From Xanthobacter oligotrophicus (GTDB lineage Bacteria; Pseudomonadota; Alphaproteobacteria; Rhizobiales; Xanthobacteraceae): DNA of 64,000 bases. Positions 1 to 8,665 of this stretch are shown here, one piece after another (position 1 is the stretch's first letter; every line of letters begins with the position of its first letter). The stretch is taken from contig NZ_VTTL01000008.1 in NCBI RefSeq assembly GCF_008364685.1, forward strand, positions 124,001 to 188,000, written 5' to 3'. The notes under the pieces were generated by a model that was given only the letters and a program-made list of their open reading frames with translations, did no database searches and was not told the DNA's origin. Made by a program: the position numbers and the translations under genes.

Positions 1-301
1 CGGCATAGGAATTGAGCACCCAGGACAGGCCGGTGAACACACCGCCGACAAGCACCATGACCCGCGGGCCGTACTTGTCGATGAAATAGCCCTCGATGGG
101 CGTCAGCCAGGTCTGCACCACGACGAAGACGGTGAAAGCCACCTGCACGGAGGCACGCGTCCATCCGCGCGTGGAGACGATTTCCGGGACGAAGAGCGTC
201 CAGGAATACTGGATGTTCGCCGCGGCGACCATACAGACGATACCGGCGACAAGTTGCAGCCAGCGATTGGTCGCAGGCGCCTTTACTGCTGCTTCAACCA
301 T
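1..301 (-). CDS. oxlT: Oxalate/formate antiporter-type MFS transporter, N-terminal part (gene runs off the window)
   Basis: The first 100 codons of a major facilitator permease are present; the rest lies beyond base 1. The start at 301 is preceded by a purine-rich GGGGTAGGAAAA. The translation begins MVEAAVKAP, followed by a first membrane helix with the motif QLVAGIVCMVAAANIQYSW, then a TLFVP segment and a second helix leading into GYFIDKYGPR. This arrangement is typical of OxlT, which exchanges oxalate for formate across the inner membrane. It lies 106 bases downstream of frc on the same strand, so the two are probably co-transcribed, which supports an oxalate role. Other anion-antiporter MFS members share the N-terminal pattern, so substrate is an inference. 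Confidence 0.72.
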   Translation of the reverse strand, partial: MVEAAVKAPATNRWLQLVAGIVCMVAAANIQYSWTLFVPEIVSTRGWTRASVQVAFTVFVVVQTWLTPIEGYFIDKYGPRVMVLVGGVFTGLSWVLNSYA

Positions 302-407
302 TTTTCCTACCCCTTGAGACTTTTTATATTTTTGATGTTGGTAACCGCTCCACCCTCTTTTTGTCCCTCATGGAGCGGCGGATGTTCAAACGGGCGTTTT
401 TCTCCCG

Positions 408-1637
408 TCAGACTGCACCGGCGGCACGCATGCCGGCGATCTCTTCGTGGGTGTAGCCGAGCGTGGCCAGCACCTCGTCCGTATGCTCGCCGAGGAGCGG
501 CGCGCGCTCGACGGGAACATGGCTTGCGGACAAATGGATGGGAGATCCCACGGTGACATAGGTGCCGCGCTCGGGATGCGGCACCTCCACCAGGAACCCA
601 CGGTCATAGAGTGCGCGGTCCTCCAGGATGTCCTTGGTGGACAGCACCGGGCCGCAGGGCACGTCGATGGCCTTCAGAGCGGCCATGACATCGAACTTGG
701 TGCGCTTGGCGGTCCAGCGCTCGATGATTTCGAAGCACTGGTCGAGCCTCTGGGCCCGCGCCTCGTGGGAGGCGAATTTCACGTCGTCGATGAGGTCCTT
801 GCGGCCCACCAGCCGCATCAGCGGCGCCCAGCCCTGGGGCTGGATGATGACGTAGCAATAATCGTTCTCGCCCCCCGGCGCGCAGCGCAGGGCCGCGCCC
901 GGCTGGCCGCCACCCGAGCAGTTGCCGGCCCGCGGCACGCAGTCCCCTTCCGGAGCGCCGGGATATTCGGTGAGCGGCCCGGCGTCGAGACGCTGCTGGT
1001 CGCGCAGCTTCACGCGCAGAAGGTTCACCACGCAGTCCTGCATGGCCACGTCCACCTTCTGGCCCTCCCCCGTGACGGTGCGCTGGTAGAGCGCCGCGAG
1101 GATGCCGGTGACGCAGTGGATGCCGGTGCCGGTATCGCCGATCTGGGCGCTGGAGGCGGTGGGCGGTCCGGAGCGCCAGCCCGTGGTGCTCATGGCGCCG
1201 CCCATGGCCTGGGCGATGGTCTCATAAGCCTTGGCGTCAACGCCGGCGCCCTCCGCGAAGCCACGGATGGAGGCATAGATCAGGCGGGGGTTACGGGCGC
1301 GGACGGCCTCGTAACCGAAGCCCTGACGATCCAGCACGCCGGGGCCGAAATTCTCGACAAGCACGTCGCAGGCGTCGATCAGGCGGCCCATGGCCTCCTG
1401 GCCCTGCGGCGTCTTGATGTTGATGGTGACGCTCTGCTTGTTGGCGTTCAGCATCGTGAAGTAAAGGCTGTCCACATTGGACTTGTCCCGCAGCTGCGAA
1501 CGGGTGATATCCCCGCGCCGCGGCATCTCAACCTTGATAACCTCAGCCCCCAGCCACGCAAGAAGTTGCGTCGCGGACGGGCCGGACTGCACGTGCGTCA
1601 TGTCCAGGACGCGCACGCCGTCGAGCGCCTTGCCCAT
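408..1637 (-). CDS. frc: Formyl-CoA:oxalate CoA-transferase (CaiB/BaiF class III family)
   Basis: This 409-residue protein moves CoA from formyl-CoA to oxalate, giving oxalyl-CoA for decarboxylation. It matches the Oxalobacter enzyme, as I remember it, along its whole length: opening LDGVRVLDMTHVQSGP, DVLVENFGPG near residue 91, the nucleophilic Asp at 168 in IGDTG, a glycine loop SGGGQP, and the C-terminal PLLGEHTDEVL. I chose the ATG at 1637 because homology begins exactly there; the reading frame stays open upstream but codes only low-complexity Arg-rich sequence from hairpin repeats. The oxalate antiporter gene follows. The partner decarboxylase oxc is not in the window. The glycine loop favours Frc over other class III transferases. 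Confidence 0.87.
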   Translation of the reverse strand: MGKALDGVRVLDMTHVQSGPSATQLLAWLGAEVIKVEMPRRGDITRSQLRDKSNVDSLYFTMLNANKQSVTINIKTPQGQEAMGRLIDACDVLVENFGPGVLDRQGFGYEAVRARNPRLIYASIRGFAEGAGVDAKAYETIAQAMGGAMSTTGWRSGPPTASSAQIGDTGTGIHCVTGILAALYQRTVTGEGQKVDVAMQDCVVNLLRVKLRDQQRLDAGPLTEYPGAPEGDCVPRAGNCSGGGQPGAALRCAPGGENDYCYVIIQPQGWAPLMRLVGRKDLIDDVKFASHEARAQRLDQCFEIIERWTAKRTKFDVMAALKAIDVPCGPVLSTKDILEDRALYDRGFLVEVPHPERGTYVTVGSPIHLSASHVPVERAPLLGEHTDEVLATLGYTHEEIAGMRAAGAV

Positions 1638-1674
1638 GCATCCACTCCCGGATTTCCCTGCCCTGATTTGCGGA

Positions 1675-1793
1675 GCCGCCGGTCTGCGCCGGCTTGCCTT
1701 TCGCTGGGTTGCCGGCTTTCGCCGGCGCGCCATGTTCTGCAAATGCCGGCTTCGCCGGCCTGTCTTGCTTGGGTTTGCCGACTTCTGCCGGCA
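1675..1793. repeat. Four short GC hairpins at about 33-base spacing upstream of frc
   Basis: Imperfect palindromes of the type GCCGGC-TTTC-GCCGGC occur at 1678-1693, 1711-1726, 1745-1759 and 1777-1792, with start-to-start spacings of 33, 34 and 32. They lie in what would be the frc 5' leader, between its start and a candidate GntR operator. Confidence 0.7.
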
Positions 1794-1844
1794 GGGACTG
1801 GACCCTGAGGGCATCGTCCGCGGTACTTTTGTGTACTGAATTAC

Positions 1845-1857
1845 GTATGCCAGATAC
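1845..1857. promoter_or_regulatory. Candidate GntR/FCD operator upstream of frc
   Basis: GTATGCCAGATAC has GTAT/ATAC arms around five bases. The same architecture recurs at 2567-2579 near the local GntR gene. FCD-type GntR proteins commonly bind short palindromes containing GTAT/ATAC. Confidence 0.4.
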
Positions 1858-1906
1858 AAAATGTAGCACCGTCATTCGGTCCCCGCAATCACTTTGCGTA
1901 GGGACC

Positions 1907-2374
1907 TCACCTAAGGGCGGCGAGACCTGCTTCCATGCCCGCGCTGACCGGCTCGCGAAGGGCCGCTTCCTCTTCCTTGAGGTAGTGGCGCATGAGATCG
2001 GTGGCGCTGATGACGCCGACGAGACTGTAGTTCTCGATGACGGGAAGGTGGCGCACCTGGTGCTCCACCATCAGCCGCAGCACCGTCTCGATGCTGTCAG
2101 CGAGGCTGCAGCTGATCACTTCCCGCTTGAGCAGGCTGGCGAGAACCATCTTGGGCGTGTTGGCGCCATGCTCCAGCACGGCACGGGTGACATCGCGCTC
2201 GGAAAAGACTCCGACCACGGTGTTGCCTTCGGTGCGGCACACGTCCTTGACGATGACGGAGGAGATGTTCTCCCGCTTCATCACCAATACGGCGTCGGCC
2301 ACGGTTTCATGCATGCGCAGGGTAATGATGCGGGTATCGCGCTTGGCCCGCAGCATGTCGTCCACGGTCATCAT
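1907..2374 (-). CDS. Tandem CBS-domain protein
   Basis: A 155-residue cytoplasmic protein made of two CBS domains (about residues 8-75 and 83-142) and little else. Signs are IITLRMHETVADAVLVM, SSVIVKD, VVGVFSERDV in the first and VRHLPVIENYSLVGVISATDLM in the second. Free-standing CBS pairs bind adenine nucleotides or related ligands and usually act as sensors; the target is not visible. It lies upstream of frc on the same strand, 269 bases away, and diverges from the GntR gene. The strong hairpin cluster in the gap suggests frc may have its own transcript. Function beyond nucleotide sensing is not assignable. Confidence 0.85.
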   Translation of the reverse strand: MMTVDDMLRAKRDTRIITLRMHETVADAVLVMKRENISSVIVKDVCRTEGNTVVGVFSERDVTRAVLEHGANTPKMVLASLLKREVISCSLADSIETVLRLMVEHQVRHLPVIENYSLVGVISATDLMRHYLKEEEAALREPVSAGMEAGLAALR

Positions 2375-2772
2375 CGGCGTTCTCCCCTGGCTCGGGCATG
2401 GGCTGGAGGCTTGTCGTGCAAGCGGTCCGCAGCGCGCATCCCGACTACGTTCAGAACCGGATTCACCGATCAGATCGATTTGACCTGATCGGACCCAGCT
2501 CTGTGTTCGCCGTCATGGGCGGGGCTTGGGCCAAATAGGCCACCCCGTCTTCTGGGAGAGATGCTGGTATTCAAAATACATTCTGTCAACGCGCACCGCG
2601 GCATGAACCGGCCCATATCTTTGCTGCATCGCAATGCAACTAGGCAGCAGGTGCGGCATTGCTTACCACCTGCAATCATGCTGCCATTAGATATGATGTA
2701 TATGGTGGGCAAAGGCGGGAATCACGCGGCGCCGATCCGGCGAACCTGATCAGCCAGGGGCGAAAGGGTGCG
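2375..2772. other. Divergent promoter region between CBS gene and GntR gene
   Basis: Nearly 400 non-coding bases. It holds an inverted repeat CGATCAG (2467-2473) / CTGATCG (2485-2491), the GTAT-N5-ATAC palindrome at 2567-2579, and an AT-rich ATATGATGTATAT at 2691-2703 close to the GntR start. I see no small gene in it. Confidence 0.6.
2567..2579. promoter_or_regulatory. Candidate GntR/FCD operator, GTATTCAAAATAC
   Basis: A perfect 5+3+5 inverted repeat (GTATT-CAA-AATAC) about 205 bases upstream of the GntR gene and 193 bases upstream of the CBS gene. It resembles the site at 1845-1857. Confidence 0.45.
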
Positions 2773-3462
2773 ATGACGTACCAGGATATCAACGTGAAGC
2801 CGATCGAGACGGAATCGAGCTTCCGGATGAAGGCGTACAAGGCGCTGAAGGCGGCCATCATGGAGATGGACATCTACAGCCACCCCGAGGAGATCCGCCT
2901 CGAGGAACGCCAGCTCTCCGAGCGGCTCGGCGTCTCGCGCACGCCGATTCGCGAGGCCATGACCCTGCTGGAGCAGGAGGGCTTCGTGCGCTCCGTGCCG
3001 CGCCGCGGCATCTTCGTGGTCCGCAAGACCAAGCAGGAGGTGATCGAGATGATCACCGTCTGGGCAGCGCTGGAGAGCATGGCCGCGCGCCTCGCCTGCG
3101 AGCGGGCCAGCGAGGGGGAGATCCGCCTGCTGCGCGAGAACGTGCGCGCCTTCGCCAACCGCGATCCGGAAGACTACGTCTCGGAATATTCCGAGGCGAA
3201 CCTCGCCTTCCACAAGCTCATCATCCGCATGTCCGGATGCCAGCTCATCGCCGAAACCACGGAAAACCTGTTTCCGCACATGCGCGGGGTCCGCAAGGTC
3301 ACCATCGGCCAGGACCACCGCGCCCAGCGCTCCATCGTGGACCACACGAAGATCGTGGAAGCCATCGAGAAGCGCGACCCGGACCTTGCCGAGCGCCTGG
3401 TGCGCGAGCACACCATGGGCCTTGCCCGTCATGTGGCCGAGCACGGCAACTTCCTGGACTGA
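2773..3462 (+). CDS. GntR-family transcriptional regulator, FCD (FadR/VanR-like) subgroup
   Basis: A 229-residue DNA-binding regulator. Residues 20-85 form the winged helix, with LEERQLSERLGVSRTPIREAM and the wing PRRGIFV. Residues about 90-225 are the all-helical FCD ligand domain with the His/Asp pattern ANLAFHK, DHTKIVEAIEKRD and REHTMGLARH, which normally holds a metal and an organic acid. The ATG at 2773 follows AAAGGG and begins just before the helix-turn-helix. Position beside frc and oxlT suggests control of oxalate metabolism by a carboxylate ligand; that is inference. A strong bidirectional terminator follows. Confidence 0.85.
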   Translation: MTYQDINVKPIETESSFRMKAYKALKAAIMEMDIYSHPEEIRLEERQLSERLGVSRTPIREAMTLLEQEGFVRSVPRRGIFVVRKTKQEVIEMITVWAALESMAARLACERASEGEIRLLRENVRAFANRDPEDYVSEYSEANLAFHKLIIRMSGCQLIAETTENLFPHMRGVRKVTIGQDHRAQRSIVDHTKIVEAIEKRDPDLAERLVREHTMGLARHVAEHGNFLD

Positions 3463-3483
3463 CCCGACGGCGACGCACGCAAC

Positions 3484-3515
3484 AAAAAAGGCCGGCGCAT
3501 GCGCCGGCCTTTTTT
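3484..3515. terminator. Bidirectional intrinsic terminator between GntR gene and carA
   Basis: A perfect 32-base palindrome: six A, a GGCCGGCGCATGCGCCGGCC stem, six T. It lies between two genes that converge on it, so it can end transcription from either strand. Confidence 0.93.
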
Positions 3516-3532
3516 GCTTTTCACGGACGCCC

Positions 3533-4768
3533 TCAGGCCGCCTTGTGCTTGCCAATCATCTCGATGAAGCGGTCGAACAGATAGTGGCTGTCCTGAGGGC
3601 CGGGGCTCGCCTCGGGGTGGTACTGCACCGAGAACACCGGCCGGTCCGCCAGCGCGATGCCGGCGTTCGAGCCGTCGAACAGGGAGACATGGGTCTCCAC
3701 CGCGTTCTTGGGCAGGGTCTCGCGGTCCACCGCGAAGCCGTGGTTCATGGAGGTGATCTCCACCTTGCCGGTGGTGAGGTCCTTGACCGGATGGTTCGCG
3801 CCGTGGTGGCCCTGGTGCATCTTCACCGTACGCCCGCCCACCGCGAGGCCGATCATCTGGTGGCCGAGACAGATGCCGAAGGTCGGCACACCGGTCTCGA
3901 TGATCTGGCGGATCACCGGCACAGCGTATTCCCCCGTGGCCGCCGGATCGCCGGGGCCGTTGGAGAGGAACACGCCGTCCGGCTTCAGGGCCAGGATGTC
4001 GTCGGCCGAGGAGGTGGCAGGAACCACCGTCACCTTGCAGCCGGCGCGGGCGAGCAGGCGCAGGATGTTGCGCTTCACGCCATAATCCACCGCCACCACA
4101 TGGTGACGGGGCGCATCCTGGTGGCCATAGCCCTTTTCCCATTCCCAGGTGGTCTCGTCCCAGCCGAAGCGCTGGGCGGAGGTGACGCCGGGCACAAGAT
4201 CCATGCCGACGAGACCGGGCCAGGCCCGCGCCTCCGCCTTCAGCGCCTCGATGTCGAAGACGCCGTCGGCGGAATGGGCGATGACCGCGTTGGGCATGCC
4301 CGCCTCGCGGATGAGGGCGGTGAGCGCGCGGGTGTCGATGCCGGTGATGCCGGGAATGCCGCGCGCCTTCAGCCATTCATTCAGGTGGCGGGTGGCGCGG
4401 TAGTTGGACGGCTCGGTGACGGCGGTGCGCAGCACCACGCCGCGGACGCCCGAGGCGGCGGCCATGGACACCGTCTCGATGTCTTCCTCGTTGGTCCCCA
4501 CGTTGCCGATGTGCGGGAACGTGAAGGTGATGATCTGGCCCGCGTAGGAGGGATCGGTCAGGATCTCCTCATAGCCGGTGATGGCGGTGTTGAAGCACAC
4601 CTCGCCGGCGAGCCGGGCTTGCGCGCCGATGCCGAATCCTTCGAGGACCGTGCCGTCCGCGAGGACGAGGACAGCGGTGGGCTTGGGCTCGCTCCAGCCT
4701 TCGGCGGAGGGGCGCACATCCCGGCCTTCGGCCGGGGCGGTCGGGGCGTGGTCTTGTTCGGTGGTCAT
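3533..4768 (-). CDS. carA: Carbamoyl-phosphate synthase, small (glutaminase) subunit
   Basis: This 411-residue protein hydrolyses glutamine and channels ammonia to CarB for carbamoyl phosphate, the precursor of arginine and pyrimidines. The N-terminal CarA domain (about 30-180) shows [28 protein letters not shown] and [10 protein letters not shown]. The class I amidotransferase domain (222-408) has LSNGPGDP, nucleophile Cys300 in FGICLGHQ and the His/Glu pair in YHPEASPGP. The ATG at 4768 adds about 28 residues rich in Ala/Glu before the conserved core. carB is not in the window. argF and argD lie about 28 kb away. Confidence 0.97.
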   Translation of the reverse strand: MTTEQDHAPTAPAEGRDVRPSAEGWSEPKPTAVLVLADGTVLEGFGIGAQARLAGEVCFNTAITGYEEILTDPSYAGQIITFTFPHIGNVGTNEEDIETVSMAAASGVRGVVLRTAVTEPSNYRATRHLNEWLKARGIPGITGIDTRALTALIREAGMPNAVIAHSADGVFDIEALKAEARAWPGLVGMDLVPGVTSAQRFGWDETTWEWEKGYGHQDAPRHHVVAVDYGVKRNILRLLARAGCKVTVVPATSSADDILALKPDGVFLSNGPGDPAATGEYAVPVIRQIIETGVPTFGICLGHQMIGLAVGGRTVKMHQGHHGANHPVKDLTTGKVEITSMNHGFAVDRETLPKNAVETHVSLFDGSNAGIALADRPVFSVQYHPEASPGPQDSHYLFDRFIEMIGKHKAA

Positions 4769-4996
4769 AGATCGCCTAGATAGAGCCTCGCGCGTCGCGT
4801 TTCCAGCGTCCCGCACCGAATTTGTGCGGCGCGGCGCCGGACGGTCGAGGGACCGGGGAGGAAACGAGCCTCCGCAGGCTGGCATTCCGGATGGAACCGA
4901 AGGCTTGCGACCGGGTCGGCCCGGCACCTTTGCTCTCCCCGCCACCCCGGCCCGCCCACTTATCCATTCCTTCTTTCAATCTAAGGACGACGTTCC

Positions 4997-5455
4997 GTGC
5001 TTCGTGACGACATCAACACGGCCCTGAAAGAGTCGCTGAAGGCCCAGGACAAGCGCCGCACCGGCACGCTCCGGCTGATCAACGCGGCGCTGAAGGACCG
5101 CGACATCGAGCAGCGCGGCCAGGGCAAGGATCCCCTCACCGACGACGAGTTGCGCGCCCTGCTGGCCAAGATGGTCAAGCAGCGCGAGGAAAGCGCCAAG
5201 ATCTACGAGGAGAATGCCCGCCCCGAGCTCGCCGAGCAGGAGCGCGAGGAGATCACCTATATTCAGGCCTTCCTGCCGCAGCAGCTCTCGGAAGCCGACA
5301 CCCGTGCCGCCATCAAGGCGGTGATCGCGGAGATCGACGCCAAGGGCATCAAGGACATGGGCCGCACCATGGCGGTGCTGAAGGAGCGCCACGCCGGCGC
5401 CATCGACTTCGGCAAGGCCTCCGGCTGGGTGAAGGAAGCCCTCACCGCGGCCTGA
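4997..5455 (+). CDS. GatB/YqeY domain-containing protein
   Basis: A 152-residue cytoplasmic protein of the YqeY family, related to the tail domain of the GatB amidotransferase subunit that contacts tRNA. Recognisable parts are LRDDINTALKESLKAQDK, RTGTLRLINAALKDRDI and the C-terminal GIKDMGRTMAVLKER. The start is a GTG at 4997 with AAGGACG seven bases upstream; no in-frame ATG suits better. It diverges from carA. In many alphaproteobacteria this gene directly precedes dnaG and rpoD; here two transport/surface genes intervene. The exact role of free-standing YqeY proteins is unsettled. Confidence 0.92.
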   Translation: MLRDDINTALKESLKAQDKRRTGTLRLINAALKDRDIEQRGQGKDPLTDDELRALLAKMVKQREESAKIYEENARPELAEQEREEITYIQAFLPQQLSEADTRAAIKAVIAEIDAKGIKDMGRTMAVLKERHAGAIDFGKASGWVKEALTAA

Positions 5456-5518
5456 GGCCGCTCGCCGGCGGGTGCTGGCCGCCGGCTTCCGTCTCTTTTC
5501 CCTGAAGGCAACGCCCGG

Positions 5519-6934
5519 TCAGCCCCGGCGCTTCCAGATGTCTCCGTCCACGCCCGGCGGCAGGTCCGGCATGTCCGCCGCGATGAAGACGGGCTCCACG
5601 CCGGCCTTGCGCTTGGCGAGATAGTCCTGCGCCAGCCGGACCACCGTGCCCGACAGCAGCACGATGGCCACCAGGTTGATGGAGGCCATGAGCCCCATGG
5701 AGGCGTCGGCCGCGTTGAACACGGTGGCGACGCTCTGCACCGCGCCCCACACCACCATGGCGAGCACGCCAATGCGCAGGAGCACCACCCCGGACACATG
5801 ACCGTGGCCGAGGAACACCAGCGCGTTCTCCGCATAGGAGTAGTTGCCGATGATGGAGGTGAAGGCGAAGAAAAAGATGGCGATTGCGACGAAATAGCGT
5901 CCCAGCCCGCCCACATGGGCTTCCAGCGCCGCCTGGGTGAGCTGCGTTCCGGTGGCTGTCCCCAGCTCCACGCCCGACAGCAGGATGAGCAGCGCGGTGG
6001 CGGTGCAGATCACGATGGTGTCGATGAACACGCCCAGGGACTGCACGAAGCCCTGGCTCACGGGGTGGTGCGGATTAGGCGTCGCCACGGCGGCGATGTT
6101 GGGCGCGCTGCCCATGCCGGCCTCGTTGGAGAACAGGCCGCGCTTCACCCCGTTGAGCATGGCCGCGGCCACCGCTCCCGAAACGCCGCCGGCCGCCGGC
6201 TCGAGGCCAAAGGCGCTGCCGACGATATGGCCGAGCGTGGCCGGCACCGCGCCGAGATGGGTCACGAGCGCGTAGAGCGCGAGGACCACATAGGCGAGCG
6301 CCATGAACGGCACCACCAGTTCGGCGGTGCGCGCGATGGCGGCGATGCCGCCAAAGATAATGACGCCCGAAAGCGCGGCGATGACCAGCCCGGTCCCGAG
6401 CTTGGGCACGCCGAACGCGCCCTGCATGGCGTCGGCGATGGAATTGGCCTGCACGGCGTTGAAGACCAGGCCGAAGGAGAGGATGAGGCAGACCGAGAAC
6501 ACCCCGCCGGCCCACGGCGCCTTGAGTCCGCGCGCGATGTAGAAGGCCGGCCCTCCGCGATAGCGGCCCTTCTCGTCCTTCACCTTGTAGAGCTGGGCGA
6601 GCGTGCTCTCGGCGAAGGCGGTGGCCATGCCGAGGGCCGCCACCACCCACATCCAGAAGATGGCGCCGGGCCCGCCGAGGGTGAGCGCCACGGCGACCCC
6701 GGCGATGTTGCCGGTGCCCACCCGCGAGGCGAGCGAGGTGCACAGGGCCTGAAACGGCGTGATGCCGGACTTGTCGGTGGCATCCGCCCGCAGCACTGAG
6801 CGCAGCATCTCCGGAAAATGCAGGATCTGGATGAGGCGCAGGCGGAAGGTGAAATACACGCCCACCGCCAGCAGGCCGTAGATGAGGATATAGCCCCAGA
6901 AGATCGTGTTCAGGACATCGATCAGTGCGTCCAT
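5519..6934 (-). CDS. Alanine/glycine:cation symporter (AGCS family)
   Basis: A 471-residue inner-membrane protein with about 11 hydrophobic helices. Family signatures are GTGNIAGVAVALTLGGPGAIFWMW in the N-terminal third, TLAQLYK, and SNEAGMGSAPNIAA in the centre. AGCS carriers import alanine or glycine with sodium. The ATG at 6934 with GGGGCG upstream was preferred over an in-frame ATG seven codons earlier, because MDALIDVLNTIFWGYI is the usual beginning. It is convergent with yqeY. I cannot tell the substrate beyond small neutral amino acids. Confidence 0.93.
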   Translation of the reverse strand: MDALIDVLNTIFWGYILIYGLLAVGVYFTFRLRLIQILHFPEMLRSVLRADATDKSGITPFQALCTSLASRVGTGNIAGVAVALTLGGPGAIFWMWVVAALGMATAFAESTLAQLYKVKDEKGRYRGGPAFYIARGLKAPWAGGVFSVCLILSFGLVFNAVQANSIADAMQGAFGVPKLGTGLVIAALSGVIIFGGIAAIARTAELVVPFMALAYVVLALYALVTHLGAVPATLGHIVGSAFGLEPAAGGVSGAVAAAMLNGVKRGLFSNEAGMGSAPNIAAVATPNPHHPVSQGFVQSLGVFIDTIVICTATALLILLSGVELGTATGTQLTQAALEAHVGGLGRYFVAIAIFFFAFTSIIGNYSYAENALVFLGHGHVSGVVLLRIGVLAMVVWGAVQSVATVFNAADASMGLMASINLVAIVLLSGTVVRLAQDYLAKRKAGVEPVFIAADMPDLPPGVDGDIWKRRG

Positions 6935-7532
6935 TGCGCCCCGGCCCCCGTGCAACGACCACGTGCACCGCTCAGGCTAGCGACGGGTTGCCACAGGGTC
7001 CACAGGGATTCGCACCGGAAGGTACCGCTCCGCCGCGCCATGGCACGCTGTGGATAACGAGGACAGCGCGGCGCGGATGGCGTCCGGTCGACGGTCGCTG
7101 ACGCGCGCCTGGCATCCACCTCCCGGCCCCACAAGCGGCGGTATCTTAATGGCGCAACCCACTTCAACGCCCACATGAACCCAAGTTGGGGAGGCGCGAT
7201 TCGCAATTTCGGAAATTACAGCCCAAAAGTTGCATCACAGCATCTTTCACCGCACCGCAATCAGAGATACCGTAACGTGATCGGTGGCTGGGTACAGATT
7301 ATGGGTTAGGGGGCCGCATGATGAGCGCCTTGGATTACCGCATTGCAAGTCGGGCCGGGTCGCTCGCCTCCCTGGGTCCGCTCGTCACCGGCCAAAGGTG
7401 CAGTCGTGCTGCGGGCCGAAGTGTCGTCTCAACTTGTGGTGCGCGCTGCATCCGCGCGGCCATCGCCCGATGAAGCCCGGACTAACCGACAAGCAAGGCG
7501 CAAAAGGTGAGCCGGGCAGCCTGTCCCGGACC
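6935..7532. other. Intergenic region before the acyltransferase gene
   Basis: About 600 bases with no convincing gene. It contains TGTGGATAA at 7049-7057 (reverse complement of a perfect DnaA box) near two weaker lookalikes, and becomes more AT-rich from about 7200 on, as expected for a promoter zone. Confidence 0.5.
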
Positions 7533-8513
7533 ATGGACGGGCCAAGGATCAGGGCGGATTGGGTCGACGGCGCCAAAGGCATCAGCATCTGCCTCGTGGT
7601 GCTGTGGCACACGGCCGGGGCAGACCTTTTCGTCAACACCCTTCTGATTTTCGTGCGCATGCCGCTGTTTTTCTTTGCCGCAGGCTTCTTCGCGGCAAAG
7701 GCCATCAGCGGCAGTTGGGCGAGCCTGCTCAAGAACAGATGCCTGAACTATTATTATATCTACGTCGTATGGATGACAATTTTCTTCACAATGGTCGTGT
7801 GCGTACGTGAGTTGAAGAATGGCACGCCGCCCCACATTTCAGATTATCTGATAAATTTCGTTTTACCGCTGGAATATCTCTGGTTCATTTTCGCGCTGGC
7901 CCTGCTCTTCGCCGTGGCCAAACTGGCGCGCCTGCTGCCGAAACCGGCCGTGATCGGCATTCTGCTCCTCGCCTATGCCGTCAGCGTCGCCGACGGCCAG
8001 TGGGAACCCCTCACCTTCGCAACGCGCATGGCGCGCCTGCCGCTGTTCTTCATCCTCGGCACCTATGCGTTCACCGCAGTGAACACCCATTCCCACACCT
8101 ACCGGCTGCTGTGGCCAGTGACGCTCGCGGCCTTCCTCGCCCTCAGCGCCACGATCCTGCTCTTCGATATCGATCACCTCGCACCCCTCACGCTGGTGGC
8201 GAGCGCGCTCGGCATCTTCGCGGTCTGCCAGTTCTGCCAGGTGGTGGAGGGCACGGCCATCGGAGCCGGCCTCGGCTTCATCGGCCGGCACACCCTCTAC
8301 ATCTACCTCCTGCACAAGATCCTGATCGTCTATCTCATCAATGGGTTCGCCCTCATGGGCCTGTCGGGGCTACCCGCAACCCCCTACCTGGTCTTCGCCA
8401 CCGCGCTGCCCCTGTCCCTGATCGGGGGACTGGTGCTGTCACGCATCGCGCCCTGGCTGTTCGAGGCGCCTTGGGTCGGCAGGCCACAATCCAAGATTGC
8501 GACATCATCCTGA
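7533..8513 (+). CDS. Membrane acyltransferase, fucose 4-O-acetylase-like (acyltransferase 3 superfamily)
   Basis: About 326 residues with some ten hydrophobic helices. The N-terminal RADWVDGAKGISICLVVLWHT carries the conserved WxD..KG and the likely catalytic His26 of membrane O-acetyltransferases that modify surface glycans. The C-terminal FIGRHTLYIYLLHK is also typical. The start is uncertain: ATG 7533 is nearest to the domain, ATG 7470 is possible, and neither has a strong ribosome site. Codons around 7741-7880 are visibly richer in A/T than the flanking genes, hinting at a different history. It sits between yqeY and dnaG, where related genomes usually have no such gene. Substrate unknown. 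Confidence 0.8.
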   Translation: MDGPRIRADWVDGAKGISICLVVLWHTAGADLFVNTLLIFVRMPLFFFAAGFFAAKAISGSWASLLKNRCLNYYYIYVVWMTIFFTMVVCVRELKNGTPPHISDYLINFVLPLEYLWFIFALALLFAVAKLARLLPKPAVIGILLLAYAVSVADGQWEPLTFATRMARLPLFFILGTYAFTAVNTHSHTYRLLWPVTLAAFLALSATILLFDIDHLAPLTLVASALGIFAVCQFCQVVEGTAIGAGLGFIGRHTLYIYLLHKILIVYLINGFALMGLSGLPATPYLVFATALPLSLIGGLVLSRIAPWLFEAPWVGRPQSKIATSS

Positions 8514-8665
8514 TTCGCCGGTAAGCAGCGCTTTACAAGGAAGGCCCCGCCTCCCACTGTTACAGGTCTCGTCCCGCGGCACCCGTCATGCGGCCCCGGC
8601 GGCCCCAGGCGCCAGCGCCGCGATATCGCGCTCACGTCCAACAGACCAGGCACAGACCAGGCCAT

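Noticed and set aside
1675-1793. CRISPR array, because of the regular 33-base spacing.
   Set aside because: Units are short imperfect palindromes with degenerate spacers of uniform composition and there are no cas genes.
408-1859. A longer frc reading frame of 483 codons.
   Set aside because: The 74 extra codons come from the hairpin repeats and operator region; homology to Frc begins exactly at the ATG at 1637.
6935-7283. Chromosomal replication origin around the DnaA box.
   Set aside because: Only one perfect box, no AT-rich unwinding stretch, and no usual origin neighbours.
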